Source: Arthrobacter sp. V1I7 (GTDB lineage Bacteria; Actinomycetota; Actinomycetes; Actinomycetales; Micrococcaceae). From it: a stretch of DNA of 64,000 bases. Shown here piece by piece: positions 1 through 15,423 of this stretch; the first letter of the stretch is position 1, and every line of letters starts with the position of its first letter. The notes beneath the pieces were generated by a model that did no database searches, was not told where the DNA came from, and saw only the letters and a program-made list of their open reading frames with translations. The position numbers and the translations under genes were made by a program. The stretch spans positions 2,914,001 to 2,978,000 of the forward strand of contig NZ_JAUSYS010000001.1 in NCBI RefSeq assembly GCF_030817015.1, in the 5' to 3' direction.

Positions 1-150
1 GTCACGCTCGGAGACGTTCTGCATGGTGCCCACCGCACCGGCGCGGCGGACCTGGGCCAGCTGGGCGCGCTTCTCTGCCCGCAACTCATCCAGCCGGGCA
101 TAAAGTCCCGCCACGTAGTCGCGTTCATGGGCCAAATCAGCGTGGTGCAT
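1..150 (-). CDS. HelD/HelR-like UvrD-family helicase, N-terminal fragment
   Basis: The first 50 codons of a gene that leaves the window at base 1. The start is the ATG at 148-150, read on the minus strand. The fragment is charged and helical, beginning MHHADLAHERDYVAGLYARL and ending in a GTMQNVSERD motif. That is the usual N-terminus of actinobacterial HelD/HelR proteins, UvrD-like ATPases that bind RNA polymerase and help recycle stalled complexes. The Walker motifs lie outside the window, so the family call rests on N-terminal resemblance alone. A -10-like TAGAAT (minus strand, 184-189) lies upstream. Confidence 0.7.
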   Translation of the reverse strand, partial: MHHADLAHERDYVAGLYARLDELRAEKRAQLAQVRRAGAVGTMQNVSERD

Positions 151-377
151 CGAACGTTCCCCTATCGAAAAAGACAGACCAACCATTCTACAACCATTTC
201 GGCAAACACTGGCATGTGTCCGTTTTTGCAGGCATTCTACCGAGACGTCACCAATGGTTTGGGGTACTCAGGGATGTGGCGCAGAGGCTGCTGATCAGCT
301 CATCCACCGGCGATGCGTTCTTCGTCCGGTTCAGGTCCTGCTGGCGTTGATTCACGGGTGAACCCTACTGGCTGGGA

Positions 378-1010
378 TCAGACGGCCCTGGTCCGCACTT
401 TCCCCGCCTTGTAGCGGGAAACGGTGGGGTCGCCGCTGAGCCAGAAGCGCCAGGGATAATCGTGCGTTCCGCCGGCGCCGGATACTCCGACCCGAGGCCC
501 CGAGCTGATGTCCCCGGCCGGGGTCTGCGGCAGCTGCAGGTGGAACGGGGTGCAGAGCGCATCCCGGCCGCTGTCCGCCGTCGTCAGTCCGAGCGCGGTG
601 GCCAGCCGGGCCGGTCCGCTGGCCAGGTCCTTGGGGGATTTCGACGTCGGGCGCCGGGCGAGTGCCAGCTCCTCCCCCGCAACGACCTCACCGGCGCGCA
701 GCAGTAACGCCGAGGCCATGCCTTCCGGACCGCAGACGATGTTGGCGCAATGGTGCAGGCCATAGGTGAAATAGACATAGAGGTGACCGGCCGGGCCGAA
801 CATCGGCGCATTGCGCGCCGTCGCGCCGCGGAAGGTGTGCGAACCCGGATCGGGGTGCAGGGAGTCGCGCGGACCCAGATACGCCTCCACCTCCGTGATC
901 CGCACCGATACCGTGCCGTCCCGCCCCTCATGCGTCAGCACCGCGCCCAGCAGCAGCGGCGCCACGTGCCGGGCATCGGCGGAAAGCAGTTCGCGCACGC
1001 TGGAGGTCAT
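378..1010 (-). CDS. DNA-3-methyladenine glycosylase (AAG/MPG family)
   Basis: A complete 210-residue protein of the AAG family, which removes alkylated purines such as 3-methyladenine from DNA as the first step of base-excision repair. The family signature is present: ITEVEAYLGP at about residues 38-47, where Glu42 matches the catalytic glutamate, followed by the RGATARNAPMFGPAGHLYVY strip and YGLHHCANIV. Length is normal for the bacterial family. It is divergent from an AdaA-AlkA gene, with about 90 bases between the two starts, so three alkylation-repair genes sit together. Confidence 0.93.
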   Translation of the reverse strand: MTSSVRELLSADARHVAPLLLGAVLTHEGRDGTVSVRITEVEAYLGPRDSLHPDPGSHTFRGATARNAPMFGPAGHLYVYFTYGLHHCANIVCGPEGMASALLLRAGEVVAGEELALARRPTSKSPKDLASGPARLATALGLTTADSGRDALCTPFHLQLPQTPAGDISSGPRVGVSGAGGTHDYPWRFWLSGDPTVSRYKAGKVRTRAV

Positions 1011-1101
1011 GGTCCGACTTTAACAAATGCCGCGCCGGGCCCTCCACGCCCGTGTCCGATTTCCGCTAGCAGCGGCATCGCGATGCTGGCAGGATGAACT
1101 C

Positions 1102-2634
1102 ATGGACTTCTGGCAGCGCTACCGGGCAATCGACGCCCGGGACACCCGTTTCGACGGGCAGTTCTACACGGCTGTCCGGACCACCGGCATCTACTGCCGG
1201 CCCTCCTGTCCCGCGCGGACCCCCAAAGCGGGGAATGTCACGTTCTACGAGACGTCCGCGGCCGCCCACGACGCGGGCTACCGGGCCTGCAAGCGCTGCC
1301 TGCCGGAGGCCGTCCCCGGCACGCCGGCGTGGAACCTCCGCTCGGACATCGCGGGCCGGGCCATGCGGCTGATCAACGACGGCGTGATTAACCGCGACGG
1401 CGTCGAAGGGCTCGCTGCCCGGCTGGGCTACTCGTCGCGGCAGCTGAACCGGATCCTGAGTTCTGAACTCGGCGCAGGTCCGCTCTCGCTGGCCCGGGCC
1501 AGCCGGGCCCAGACCGCCCGGACCCTGCTCGTTTCCACGTCCATGAAGGCCGCCGACATCGCATTCGCCGCCGGGTTCAGCAGCGTGCGCCAGTTCAACG
1601 AGACAATCGGCGAGGTCTTCGCGATGACGCCGTCGGCGCTCCGGGCCACCGCCCGGCACCACCGGGGCCCGGCCTCGACCGCGGTGTCGTCGACGGCCCT
1701 GACCTTGAACCTTCCCTACCGGGAACCGTTCGACCCGGGCGTCTTCGACTTCCTCGCCGTCCGCGCCATCCCCGGCATCGAGGAAGGCACTCCGCATTCC
1801 TACGCCCGCACGCTGCGGCTGGCCCACGGGGACGCCCGGTTCCGGGTGGACTACGACGCCGGGGCCCCGGGACGGCCGCTCGTTCTCACGATCGGGGCGG
1901 TCGACCTGCGGGACCTGGCTCCGCTGCTCAGCCGGGTCCGCCGGCTGCTGGATCTCGACGCCGATCCGGTCGCGATCGACGCGGCCCTGGCCGCGGATCC
2001 TCGGCTGGCTGCCAGCGCCGCCGCAGCCCCCGGGATACGGATGCCGGGGGCGGTGGACCCGCAGGAGCTCCTGGTCCGGGCCATGATCGGGCAGCAGGTC
2101 ACCGTAGCCGCTGCCAGGACCGCCCTCGTCCAGCTGTCCCGGGCGGGCAGCGACAGTGCGGTGCCCGCGGACGGCCTGCACCGTATCTTCCCGACCGCGG
2201 CGCAGATCGCGGAGTCGGGTTTCGAACTGCTCCGGGGCCCCCGGCGCCGCCTCGACTCGGTCCGCGGGGCGGCCGCGGCAATGGCCTCAGGAGACCTGGA
2301 CTTCGGTTACGGCGATGACGTGCCAGGGCTCGAGGCCAAGCTGCTTCCGCTTGCCGGGGTCGGGCCCTGGACGGTGGGTTATGTCGCGATGCGGGTGATC
2401 GGGGCCCCGGACGTTTTCCTCGCTAATGACGCCGCCGTGCGGAACGGCATCCGGGCCCTGGAACCGCAACCTGCCGGCCCGGCTCCGGACCCCGACTTCC
2501 GTGGGCTGAGTCCCTGGCGTTCCTACGCCACCATGCACCTCTGGCGCGCGGCCGCACACGCGCCCTCGCGCGCTGCACCGCGGCCGGCCGCGCCCGCAAA
2601 GACCACCACCCTGAACACGAAAGCGACGCAATGA
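1102..2634 (+). CDS. AdaA-AlkA fusion: methyl-acceptor/AraC domain plus 3-methyladenine glycosylase II
   Basis: A 510-residue fusion. Residues 1-70 form an Ada zinc domain with four cysteines (C32, C36, C63, C66), the site that accepts methyl groups from phosphotriesters. An AraC-type helix-turn-helix region follows (about 80-185). The rest is an AlkA N-terminal domain and an HhH-GPD glycosylase domain; LAGVGPWTVGYVAMR and the downstream VFLAND carry the hairpin and the likely catalytic Asp. ATG 1102 is chosen over an upstream in-frame ATG (1027) because the Ada fold begins there. The stop overlaps the next start (ATGA), so it is translationally coupled to the Ogt gene. Confidence 0.93.
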   Translation: MDFWQRYRAIDARDTRFDGQFYTAVRTTGIYCRPSCPARTPKAGNVTFYETSAAAHDAGYRACKRCLPEAVPGTPAWNLRSDIAGRAMRLINDGVINRDGVEGLAARLGYSSRQLNRILSSELGAGPLSLARASRAQTARTLLVSTSMKAADIAFAAGFSSVRQFNETIGEVFAMTPSALRATARHHRGPASTAVSSTALTLNLPYREPFDPGVFDFLAVRAIPGIEEGTPHSYARTLRLAHGDARFRVDYDAGAPGRPLVLTIGAVDLRDLAPLLSRVRRLLDLDADPVAIDAALAADPRLAASAAAAPGIRMPGAVDPQELLVRAMIGQQVTVAAARTALVQLSRAGSDSAVPADGLHRIFPTAAQIAESGFELLRGPRRRLDSVRGAAAAMASGDLDFGYGDDVPGLEAKLLPLAGVGPWTVGYVAMRVIGAPDVFLANDAAVRNGIRALEPQPAGPAPDPDFRGLSPWRSYATMHLWRAAAHAPSRAAPRPAAPAKTTTLNTKATQ

Positions 2635-3143
2635 AAGCCCAGCTGTTGACCATGTCCACCCCCGACGGCCCCTTCACCATCATTGCCCGGGACGGCACGG
2701 TGCTGGCCTCGGGCTGGACGGCGGTTCCGGGGGAACTGACCGGCCAGATCCATCCGGAGCTGCTCCCCGGCGACTACGGGACTGTTCCGGAGCTTGGCGG
2801 GATCTCGGCCGCCGTGGAGGAGTTCTACGCCGGCAATCCCGCCCCCGCTATGGAAGTTCCGGTGCTGCAGAAGTCCGGCCCGTTCCGCAGCCATGCCTGG
2901 GAGATGCTGCGGACGGTGGCGCCGGGGCACCCGGTGACGTATACGGAGTACGCGGAACTGTCCGGCAATGGAAAGGCCGTGCGGGCCGCGGCCAGTGCCT
3001 GCGCGTTCAACGCGGCGGCACTGTTCGTGCCCTGCCACCGGGTGGTCCGGACCGACGGCAGCCTGGGCGGCTTCCGCTGGGGACTGGCCATTAAGGAAAG
3101 CCTGCTGGACCGGGAACGTCAGGCAGTCCTGGCCCTTATGTGA
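2631..3143 (+). CDS. ogt: Methylated-DNA-[protein]-cysteine S-methyltransferase
   Basis: A 170-residue suicide enzyme that moves O6-alkyl groups from guanine to its own cysteine. The active-site motif FVPCHRVV is present with Cys135, followed by GSLGGFRWG. The N-terminal half is the usual variable region and the C-terminal half is the DNA-binding fold. Its ATG overlaps the stop of the AdaA-AlkA gene, and with that gene it supplies the two halves of the E. coli Ada protein plus AlkA. Confidence 0.93.
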   Translation: MKAQLLTMSTPDGPFTIIARDGTVLASGWTAVPGELTGQIHPELLPGDYGTVPELGGISAAVEEFYAGNPAPAMEVPVLQKSGPFRSHAWEMLRTVAPGHPVTYTEYAELSGNGKAVRAAASACAFNAAALFVPCHRVVRTDGSLGGFRWGLAIKESLLDRERQAVLALM

Positions 3144-3167
3144 GCCGCCCGGCGAGCCTGCCGGCGC

Positions 3168-3914
3168 CTATTTGTTGACGCTGGTGACGGGCGTTCCGGC
3201 CGGCCAGGGCAGCAGCTCCGGAAGGTCGACGCCGTCGGCCGCTGCCGTGGCGCGCAGGCTCCCGAGGGTGGGGGTGCGGCCGGCGAGCCAGGCCGCGATG
3301 TCCGTCAGCATGCCGCTGATCACCGTCGAGCTGCCCCCGCCGCCGATGGTCACCGGCGGCAGTCCGAGCGGCTGGAGCACGTACTTTTGGCCGTCGGGAA
3401 CCCGGGCGGCCAGGAAGTCGAAGAGGTGCTCACAGAACGGGCGGCCCCAGGTTTCCGGACCGCGGCCCGTGCCGAGGTCGGTGGCGTGGATGACGAGCTC
3501 GCGCCAGAGCGCCAGCCCGCCGTCGAACACCACACCCCCGCGATAGCTGATGGGCCGTTTCCAGCCCGCGGTGTCCAGTGTCCCGAAGGCCCGCAGCGCG
3601 CGTTCCAGCGCAGCGTCCACGTCGGCCCGGTGCTCCGCCAAGCTGTGCCCGGCGGCCATCTCGATGGCCCTGGTGCGGCCCTCGAAGCCGCCGTCGTACA
3701 GCTCGATGGCTTCGCCGCGGGCAGCGTATTCAAGCTGGCGGGCCATCGCGTTGGCGATGCCCGTAACGTGTGCCAGAACATGGCCGCGGGTCCAGCCCGG
3801 CAATTCCGAGGGCGCCTCGACGTCCTGTTCGGTCAGTTTCGCGACGATTCCGGTCAGCACGTCGGCGGCGCGGCGGAGTTCGTCCAGCAGTTGTTCCGGG
3901 GTAATTGCGGTCAT
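3168..3914 (-). CDS. Maleylpyruvate isomerase N-terminal (MDMPI/DinB-like) family protein
   Basis: A 248-residue member of the mycothiol-dependent MDMPI family. The N-terminal four-helix DinB-like fold shows the conserved WTRGHVLAHVTG (about residues 41-52, with His45 and His49) and a later RELVIHATDLG, whose Glu and His look like the remaining metal ligands. The family is common in mycothiol-making actinobacteria; most members have no proven substrate, so 'isomerase' is only a family label. It converges on ogt with 24 bases between stops. Confidence 0.85.
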   Translation of the reverse strand: MTAITPEQLLDELRRAADVLTGIVAKLTEQDVEAPSELPGWTRGHVLAHVTGIANAMARQLEYAARGEAIELYDGGFEGRTRAIEMAAGHSLAEHRADVDAALERALRAFGTLDTAGWKRPISYRGGVVFDGGLALWRELVIHATDLGTGRGPETWGRPFCEHLFDFLAARVPDGQKYVLQPLGLPPVTIGGGGSSTVISGMLTDIAAWLAGRTPTLGSLRATAAADGVDLPELLPWPAGTPVTSVNK

Positions 3915-4007
3915 GGCGCCATCCTAGCCGAGCTCCCGGGCTAACCGGGATTAACTCAGCACAGCCGGGCCATAACGGTGCCGGACAGCATTCGATCTCC
4001 AACGCGA

Positions 4008-4058
4008 GAAGGCACTTCAGGGCAGTGTTCTCGAAAAACGTTGCCGTGAAGTGCCTTC
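4008..4058. terminator. Bidirectional stem-loop terminator after argH
   Basis: A perfect 12-bp inverted repeat (4008-4019 with 4047-4058, core GAAGGCACTTCA) is extended inward by GGCA/TGCC (4021-4024 with 4042-4045) after a bulge. It lies just past the argH stop and is the only structure in the 154-base gap between argH and the MDMPI gene, whose promoter must also be here. Confidence 0.75.
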
Positions 4059-4068
4059 TGGTGTGCAG

Positions 4069-6746
<2,678 letters not shown>

Positions 6747-6869
6747 GGAAATGCTCCTTAGTTGTTTGGTGATTCGTGTTGTCGGGAAATCTGTCTGCTG
6801 AAAGCCTGTCACATCGCTGCGGCCGGCCAAATCGGGAAAGCTGCAGGCTGCCGGCCCCTCTTCAATTGC

Positions 6870-7399
6870 TCACTGGCCGGCTTCTTCGGCGAGCTGCAGG
6901 AAACGCGCCGCGAGGGCCGCGCCGCCGAGCGGTTCCCGGGTGACCAGCAGCACGGTGTCGTCCCCGGCGATGGTGCCCAGGATCGAGGGCATCACGGAGT
7001 GGTCGATCGCGAGGGCCAGGAAGTTGGCCGCCCCCGGCGGGGTCCGGAGCACCACGATGTTCGCGGATGCTTCGGCCGTGACGAGGAGCTCCCCGCAGAG
7101 CCGGGCGAGCCGGGAGTCGAGGATTTCCTGGGTTACGCCGCTCTTGGCCGCGCGCTCCCCGCCCTCCCCCGGAACGGCGTAGACGAGCACACCGTCCTTG
7201 CCGCGGACCCGGACCGCGCCGAGTTCGACGAGGTCCCGGGACAAGGTGGCCTGGGTGACCTGGACGCCGTCGTCCGCCAGCAGGGCCGCCAGGTCGGCCT
7301 GTGAGCGGACCGACTCACCGGTGAGGATCGCGGTGATCCGCGCCTGCCGGGCGGTCTTGGTGGCGGGGCTGGCCCCCGGCGTCGCCGGTTGGGCGGACA

Positions 7400-7400
<1 letters not shown>
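6870..7400 (-). CDS. argR: Arginine repressor
   Basis: A 176-residue repressor. A winged helix-turn-helix ([33 protein letters not shown]) is followed by the C-terminal oligomerisation and arginine-binding domain ending near [17 protein letters not shown] 7400 overlaps the argF stop (TGATG). The protein is expected to form an arginine-bound hexamer that binds the ARG boxes before argC, closing the loop on its own cluster. Confidence 0.95.
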
Positions 7401-9719
<2,319 letters not shown>

Positions 9720-9723
<4 letters not shown>

Positions 9724-10679
9724 GCGTTCATTTCCTCGTCCGGGACGACCTGCGTGCCGATGCCCGCGGTCGTAAAGGTTTCCAGCAGCATCGAGTGGGC
9801 GAGGCGGCCGTCGACGATATGCGCGCGTTCCACTCCGCCCTCGACGGCCCTGAGGCAGGCCTCCATCTTCGGGATCATGCCGGACTCCAGGCTCGGCAGC
9901 AGTTCGCGCAGCTCGGAGGCCGTCAGCGAGGAGATCAGCGAGGAGCGGTCCGGCCAGTTCGCGAAAAGGCCCTCGACATCGGTGAGGATCACGAGCTTGG
10001 AAGCGCCCAGCGCTTCGGCGAGGGCCGCGGCCGCGGTGTCCGCGTTGACGTTCAGGACCTGGCCCGTGGTCTGGGCTTGTTTTGCTCCCATGTCGCGGCT
10101 GCCATCATCGAAGATCTCCGGGGCCACCGTCGAAATCACCGGAATCCGACCGGCCGCGATGATGTCCAGGATGCCCTCGGGGTTCACGCCGACGACTTCG
10201 CCGACGAGGCCCAGGTCTATCTGTTCGCCGTCCACGACCGTCCCCGTGCGGACGGCCCGGAGCAGGCCGCCGTCCTCTCCGGACATCCCGACGGCGTAGG
10301 GGCCGTGGGAGTTGATCAGGCCCACGAGCTCACGGCCGACCTGGCCGGTGAGGACCATGCGGACCACGTCCATGGCCTCCGGGGTGGTGACCCGGAGGCC
10401 GCCCTTGAACTCGGATTCGATCCCGAGCCGGCTGAGCATGGCGTTGATCTGGGGACCCCCGCCGTGCACCACAACGGGGTGGATGCCGACGTGGTGCAGG
10501 AAGACGACGTCCTCGGCGAACGCGCGGCGGAGTTCATCGTTGACCATGGCGTTCCCGCCGTACTTGATCACCATGGTGGTGCCGGCGAAGCGCTGGATCC
10601 AGGGCAGTGCCTCGATCAGCGTGCCGGCCTTGTCCTGGGCGTCGGCCATGGACGTGTTCTCGCGTGTCTGGGTGTTCAT
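9720..10679 (-). CDS. argB: Acetylglutamate kinase
   Basis: A 319-residue amino-acid kinase that phosphorylates N-acetylglutamate. It shows VIKYGGNAM near the N-terminus, [11 protein letters not shown] and [17 protein letters not shown] 10679 ([15 protein letters not shown]) is preferred: AAGGAC stands 7-9 bases upstream. An in-frame ATG at 10649 is possible. The ribosome-binding region lies in a perfect 12-bp tandem duplication (10682-10705). Confidence 0.94.
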
Positions 10680-10681
10680 AC

Positions 10682-10705
10682 TGTTCGTCCTTCTGTTCGT
10701 CCTTC
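10682..10705 (-). repeat. 12-bp tandem duplication carrying the argB ribosome-binding site
   Basis: The unit TGTTCGTCCTTC occurs twice head to tail (10682-10693, 10694-10705), giving two GAAGGAC Shine-Dalgarno-like stretches on the minus strand between the argJ stop and the argB start. Confidence 0.85.
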
Positions 10706-10713
10706 CAGGAGGA

Positions 10714-13121
<2,408 letters not shown>

Positions 13122-13139
13122 TTATGAGGCACGCGTTAC

Positions 13140-14231
13140 ATGACCCTCACCACCGCTTCGCCTGAGCGCCCCCAAACGCGCGTCCGGCAACCCAACGCCG
13201 TAGTCCTGAGCTACTCAGAGCTCCTTAAGAGCGTGAAGGGTGCCGGCCTGCTCGAACGCCGCGTCGGTTTCTACATCACGGTGTTTTCCGTGCTGGTGCT
13301 CCTGATGACTGCCACCTGGTTCGGTTTCGCCCTCATCGGTGACAGCTGGTTCCAGCTCCTGATCGCAGCCGCCGTGGGCGTCCTCTGCACTCAGCTGAGT
13401 TTCCTCGCCCACGAGGCCGGTCACCGCCAGATCTTCTCGTCCCGCCGCGCCAACGACTGGGCCGCCCGGCTGCTCGCCACGTCGGTGGCCGGGATCAGCT
13501 ACTCCTGGTGGGAGCAGAAGCACGGCGCCCACCACAACCACCCCAATGTCATCTCCAAGGACCCGGACATCGCCACCGGCGCGATCGCGTTCCACTCCGA
13601 GGGCGCCGCCACCCGGCAGGGACGTTTCTCCTTCCTGACCCGTAAACAGGGCTGGTTCTTCTTCCCGTTGCTGTTCCTCGTGGGCCTGGGCCTTCAGCTC
13701 GATTCGATCAAGTTCATCTTCCGCCGCGCCAAGGTCACCCACCGCTGGGTTGAAATCCCCATCCTCGCCGCACGGCTGAGCCTGCTGCCGGTGCTGGCCT
13801 TCACCTTCCTGCCGCTGGGCATGGCCTTCGCCTTCATCGGCGTCCAGCTCGCCGTTTTCGGCTTCTACATGGGCGCTTCCTTCGCCCCGAACCACAAGGG
13901 CATGCCGGTGCTGCCGGCGGACAGCCGGGTGGACTTCTTCAGCCGCCAGGTCCTGACCTCCCGGAACATTTCCGGCGGCCGTTTCATGGACATCCTGCTC
14001 GGTGGCCTCAACAGGCAGGCCGAGCACCACCTCTTCCCGGACATGGCCCGTCCGCAGCTGGACAAGGCCGCCGTGATCGTCCGCGCGTACTGCGCCAAGC
14101 ACCAGGTTCCCTACGCCGAAACCACGCTGCTGCAGTCCTACGGCATCATCGTCCGCTACCTCAACGACGTCGGTCTTGCCGCGGGCCGGCACTTCGAATG
14201 CCCGATGGCTACCGTGACCCGCCGCTACTAA
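13140..14231 (+). CDS. Membrane fatty acid (acyl-CoA) desaturase
   Basis: A 363-residue integral-membrane di-iron desaturase. Three histidine boxes are visible: HEAGH (about residues 97-101), HGAHHNH (about 130-136) and QAEHH (about 300-304). Four or more hydrophobic helices lie around them (about 42-85, 180-195, 220-250). It would insert a double bond into acyl chains, which fits membrane-fluidity control. It stands alone: a 219-base gap upstream holds the ARG boxes and, presumably, its promoter. Confidence 0.9.
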   Translation: MTLTTASPERPQTRVRQPNAVVLSYSELLKSVKGAGLLERRVGFYITVFSVLVLLMTATWFGFALIGDSWFQLLIAAAVGVLCTQLSFLAHEAGHRQIFSSRRANDWAARLLATSVAGISYSWWEQKHGAHHNHPNVISKDPDIATGAIAFHSEGAATRQGRFSFLTRKQGWFFFPLLFLVGLGLQLDSIKFIFRRAKVTHRWVEIPILAARLSLLPVLAFTFLPLGMAFAFIGVQLAVFGFYMGASFAPNHKGMPVLPADSRVDFFSRQVLTSRNISGGRFMDILLGGLNRQAEHHLFPDMARPQLDKAAVIVRAYCAKHQVPYAETTLLQSYGIIVRYLNDVGLAAGRHFECPMATVTRRY

Positions 14232-14242
14232 CCGGCCACTCC

Positions 14243-14260
14243 AGCGGCCTGCAGGCCGCT
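14243..14260. terminator. Perfect 18-bp palindrome after the desaturase gene
   Basis: AGCGGCCTGCAGGCCGCT is fully self-complementary and begins 12 bases after the desaturase stop. It has no loop and no T-run, so it may be a minor or first part of the terminator that follows. Confidence 0.45.
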
Positions 14261-14276
14261 CCTTAGTGTTTGACCC

Positions 14277-14307
14277 GAAGTGACGGCCGGATTCCGGCCG
14301 TCACTTC
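14277..14307 (+). terminator. Strong hairpin terminator after the desaturase gene
   Basis: A perfect 14-bp stem (14277-14290 with 14294-14307) closes a 3-base ATT loop. It lies between the desaturase and the quinone oxidoreductase gene on the same strand, so the two are probably separate transcription units. Confidence 0.75.
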
Positions 14308-14381
14308 GCCGTTGGTGCGCAGGTCCCTAGGATGGACCGAGGATCCGGCCAGGAAATCCCCGGCCGAAGAAGGAGACGCAA

Positions 14382-15347
14382 ATGATGCATGCAACCGTCG
14401 CCCGCCAGGCGGGAGGACCCGGGGTCCTGGAGCTGGCCGAGGTGGAGCGTCCGGAACCCGGTCCCGGCCAGTTGCTCGTGAAGGTCGCCGCCGTCGGCGT
14501 GAACTTCATCGACACCTACAAGCGCAGCGGAGCGTACAAGGTGGCCTATCCCTTCACTCCCGGTTCCGAGGCGGCCGGCACCGTGGAGGAAGTCGGCGAG
14601 GGCGTGTCCGTGTTCTCCCCCGGCGACCGGGTTGCCACCGCGGAGGGCGTGAACTGCTACGCCGGGTACATCCTGGTCGACGAGGACAAGGCGCTGCCGG
14701 TTCCCCGCGGTGTTGACGATTTCACCGCGGCCGCCCTCCCGCTGCAGGGGATCACGGCGCATTACCTGATCAACTCCTCGTTCCGGGTCGAGCCGGGCCA
14801 GACCGTGTTGCTCCATGCTGGCGCCGGCGGGGTCGGCCTGCTGCTGATCCAGCTGCTCAAGGCCAAGGGCGCCCGCGTTATCACCACGGTCTCGAGCGAC
14901 GAGAAGGAGCATCTCGCCCGCGAAGCCGGCGCCAACCACGTGCTGCGCTACGAGGGCTTCTCCGCCCGGGTGCGGGAACTGACCGACGGGACCGGCGCTG
15001 ATGTGGTGTACGACGGCGTCGGCAAGGACACCTTCGATGATTCCCTCGCCGCGCTGCGTGTCCGCGGCACGCTCGTGCTTTTTGGTGCCGCCTCCGGCCC
15101 TGTCCCGCCGCTCGACCCGCAGCGGCTCAATTCCGGCGGCTCCCTGTACCTGACCCGGCCGACGATCGCGCACTTCCTGCGCAACGCGCAGGAACGGCGC
15201 TGGCGCTCCGATGAGATCTTCGCCGCGGCCGCCAACGGCAGCCTCAAGGTACGGATCGGCGCCCGCTACGACCTCGCCGACGCGGCCCGCGCCCACGAGG
15301 ACCTCGAGCAGCGCCGCACCACCGGCAAGGTCATTCTGGTCCCGTAG
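14382..15347 (+). CDS. Zinc-independent NADPH:quinone oxidoreductase (MDR family)
   Basis: A 321-residue medium-chain reductase. The N-terminal GroES-like domain includes GVNFIDTYKRSG, and the Rossmann domain shows the QOR-type nucleotide motif HAGAGGVGLLLIQLLK. No zinc-binding cysteine cluster is present, as expected for quinone reductases. AAGGAGACGCAA precedes two adjacent ATG codons; the first is used. It converges on pheT across a shared terminator. Confidence 0.92.
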   Translation: MMHATVARQAGGPGVLELAEVERPEPGPGQLLVKVAAVGVNFIDTYKRSGAYKVAYPFTPGSEAAGTVEEVGEGVSVFSPGDRVATAEGVNCYAGYILVDEDKALPVPRGVDDFTAAALPLQGITAHYLINSSFRVEPGQTVLLHAGAGGVGLLLIQLLKAKGARVITTVSSDEKEHLAREAGANHVLRYEGFSARVRELTDGTGADVVYDGVGKDTFDDSLAALRVRGTLVLFGAASGPVPPLDPQRLNSGGSLYLTRPTIAHFLRNAQERRWRSDEIFAAAANGSLKVRIGARYDLADAARAHEDLEQRRTTGKVILVP

Positions 15348-15362
15348 TTTTGTCCGGACCGG

Positions 15363-15412
15363 GAGACAAAAGACTCCCCGCGGCCGGCAGGCTGCAGGGA
15401 GTCTTTTGTCTC
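15363..15412. terminator. Bidirectional terminator between the quinone reductase gene and pheT
   Basis: A perfect 16-bp stem (15363-15378 with 15397-15412, arm GAGACAAAAGACTCCC) has an 18-base loop. The AAAA/TTTT runs inside the arms suit termination from both sides. Confidence 0.85.
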
Positions 15413-15423
15413 GCGGAGTCAGG

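Noticed and set aside
3915..4068. Inverted repeat as the end of an insertion sequence
   Set aside because: The 12-bp arms close on each other with a short loop just past argH and there is no transposase; a terminator explains it.
13215..14192. Long open frame opposite the desaturase gene
   Set aside because: Glu/Gly/Val-rich antisense shadow; the desaturase with its three histidine boxes is clearly the real gene.
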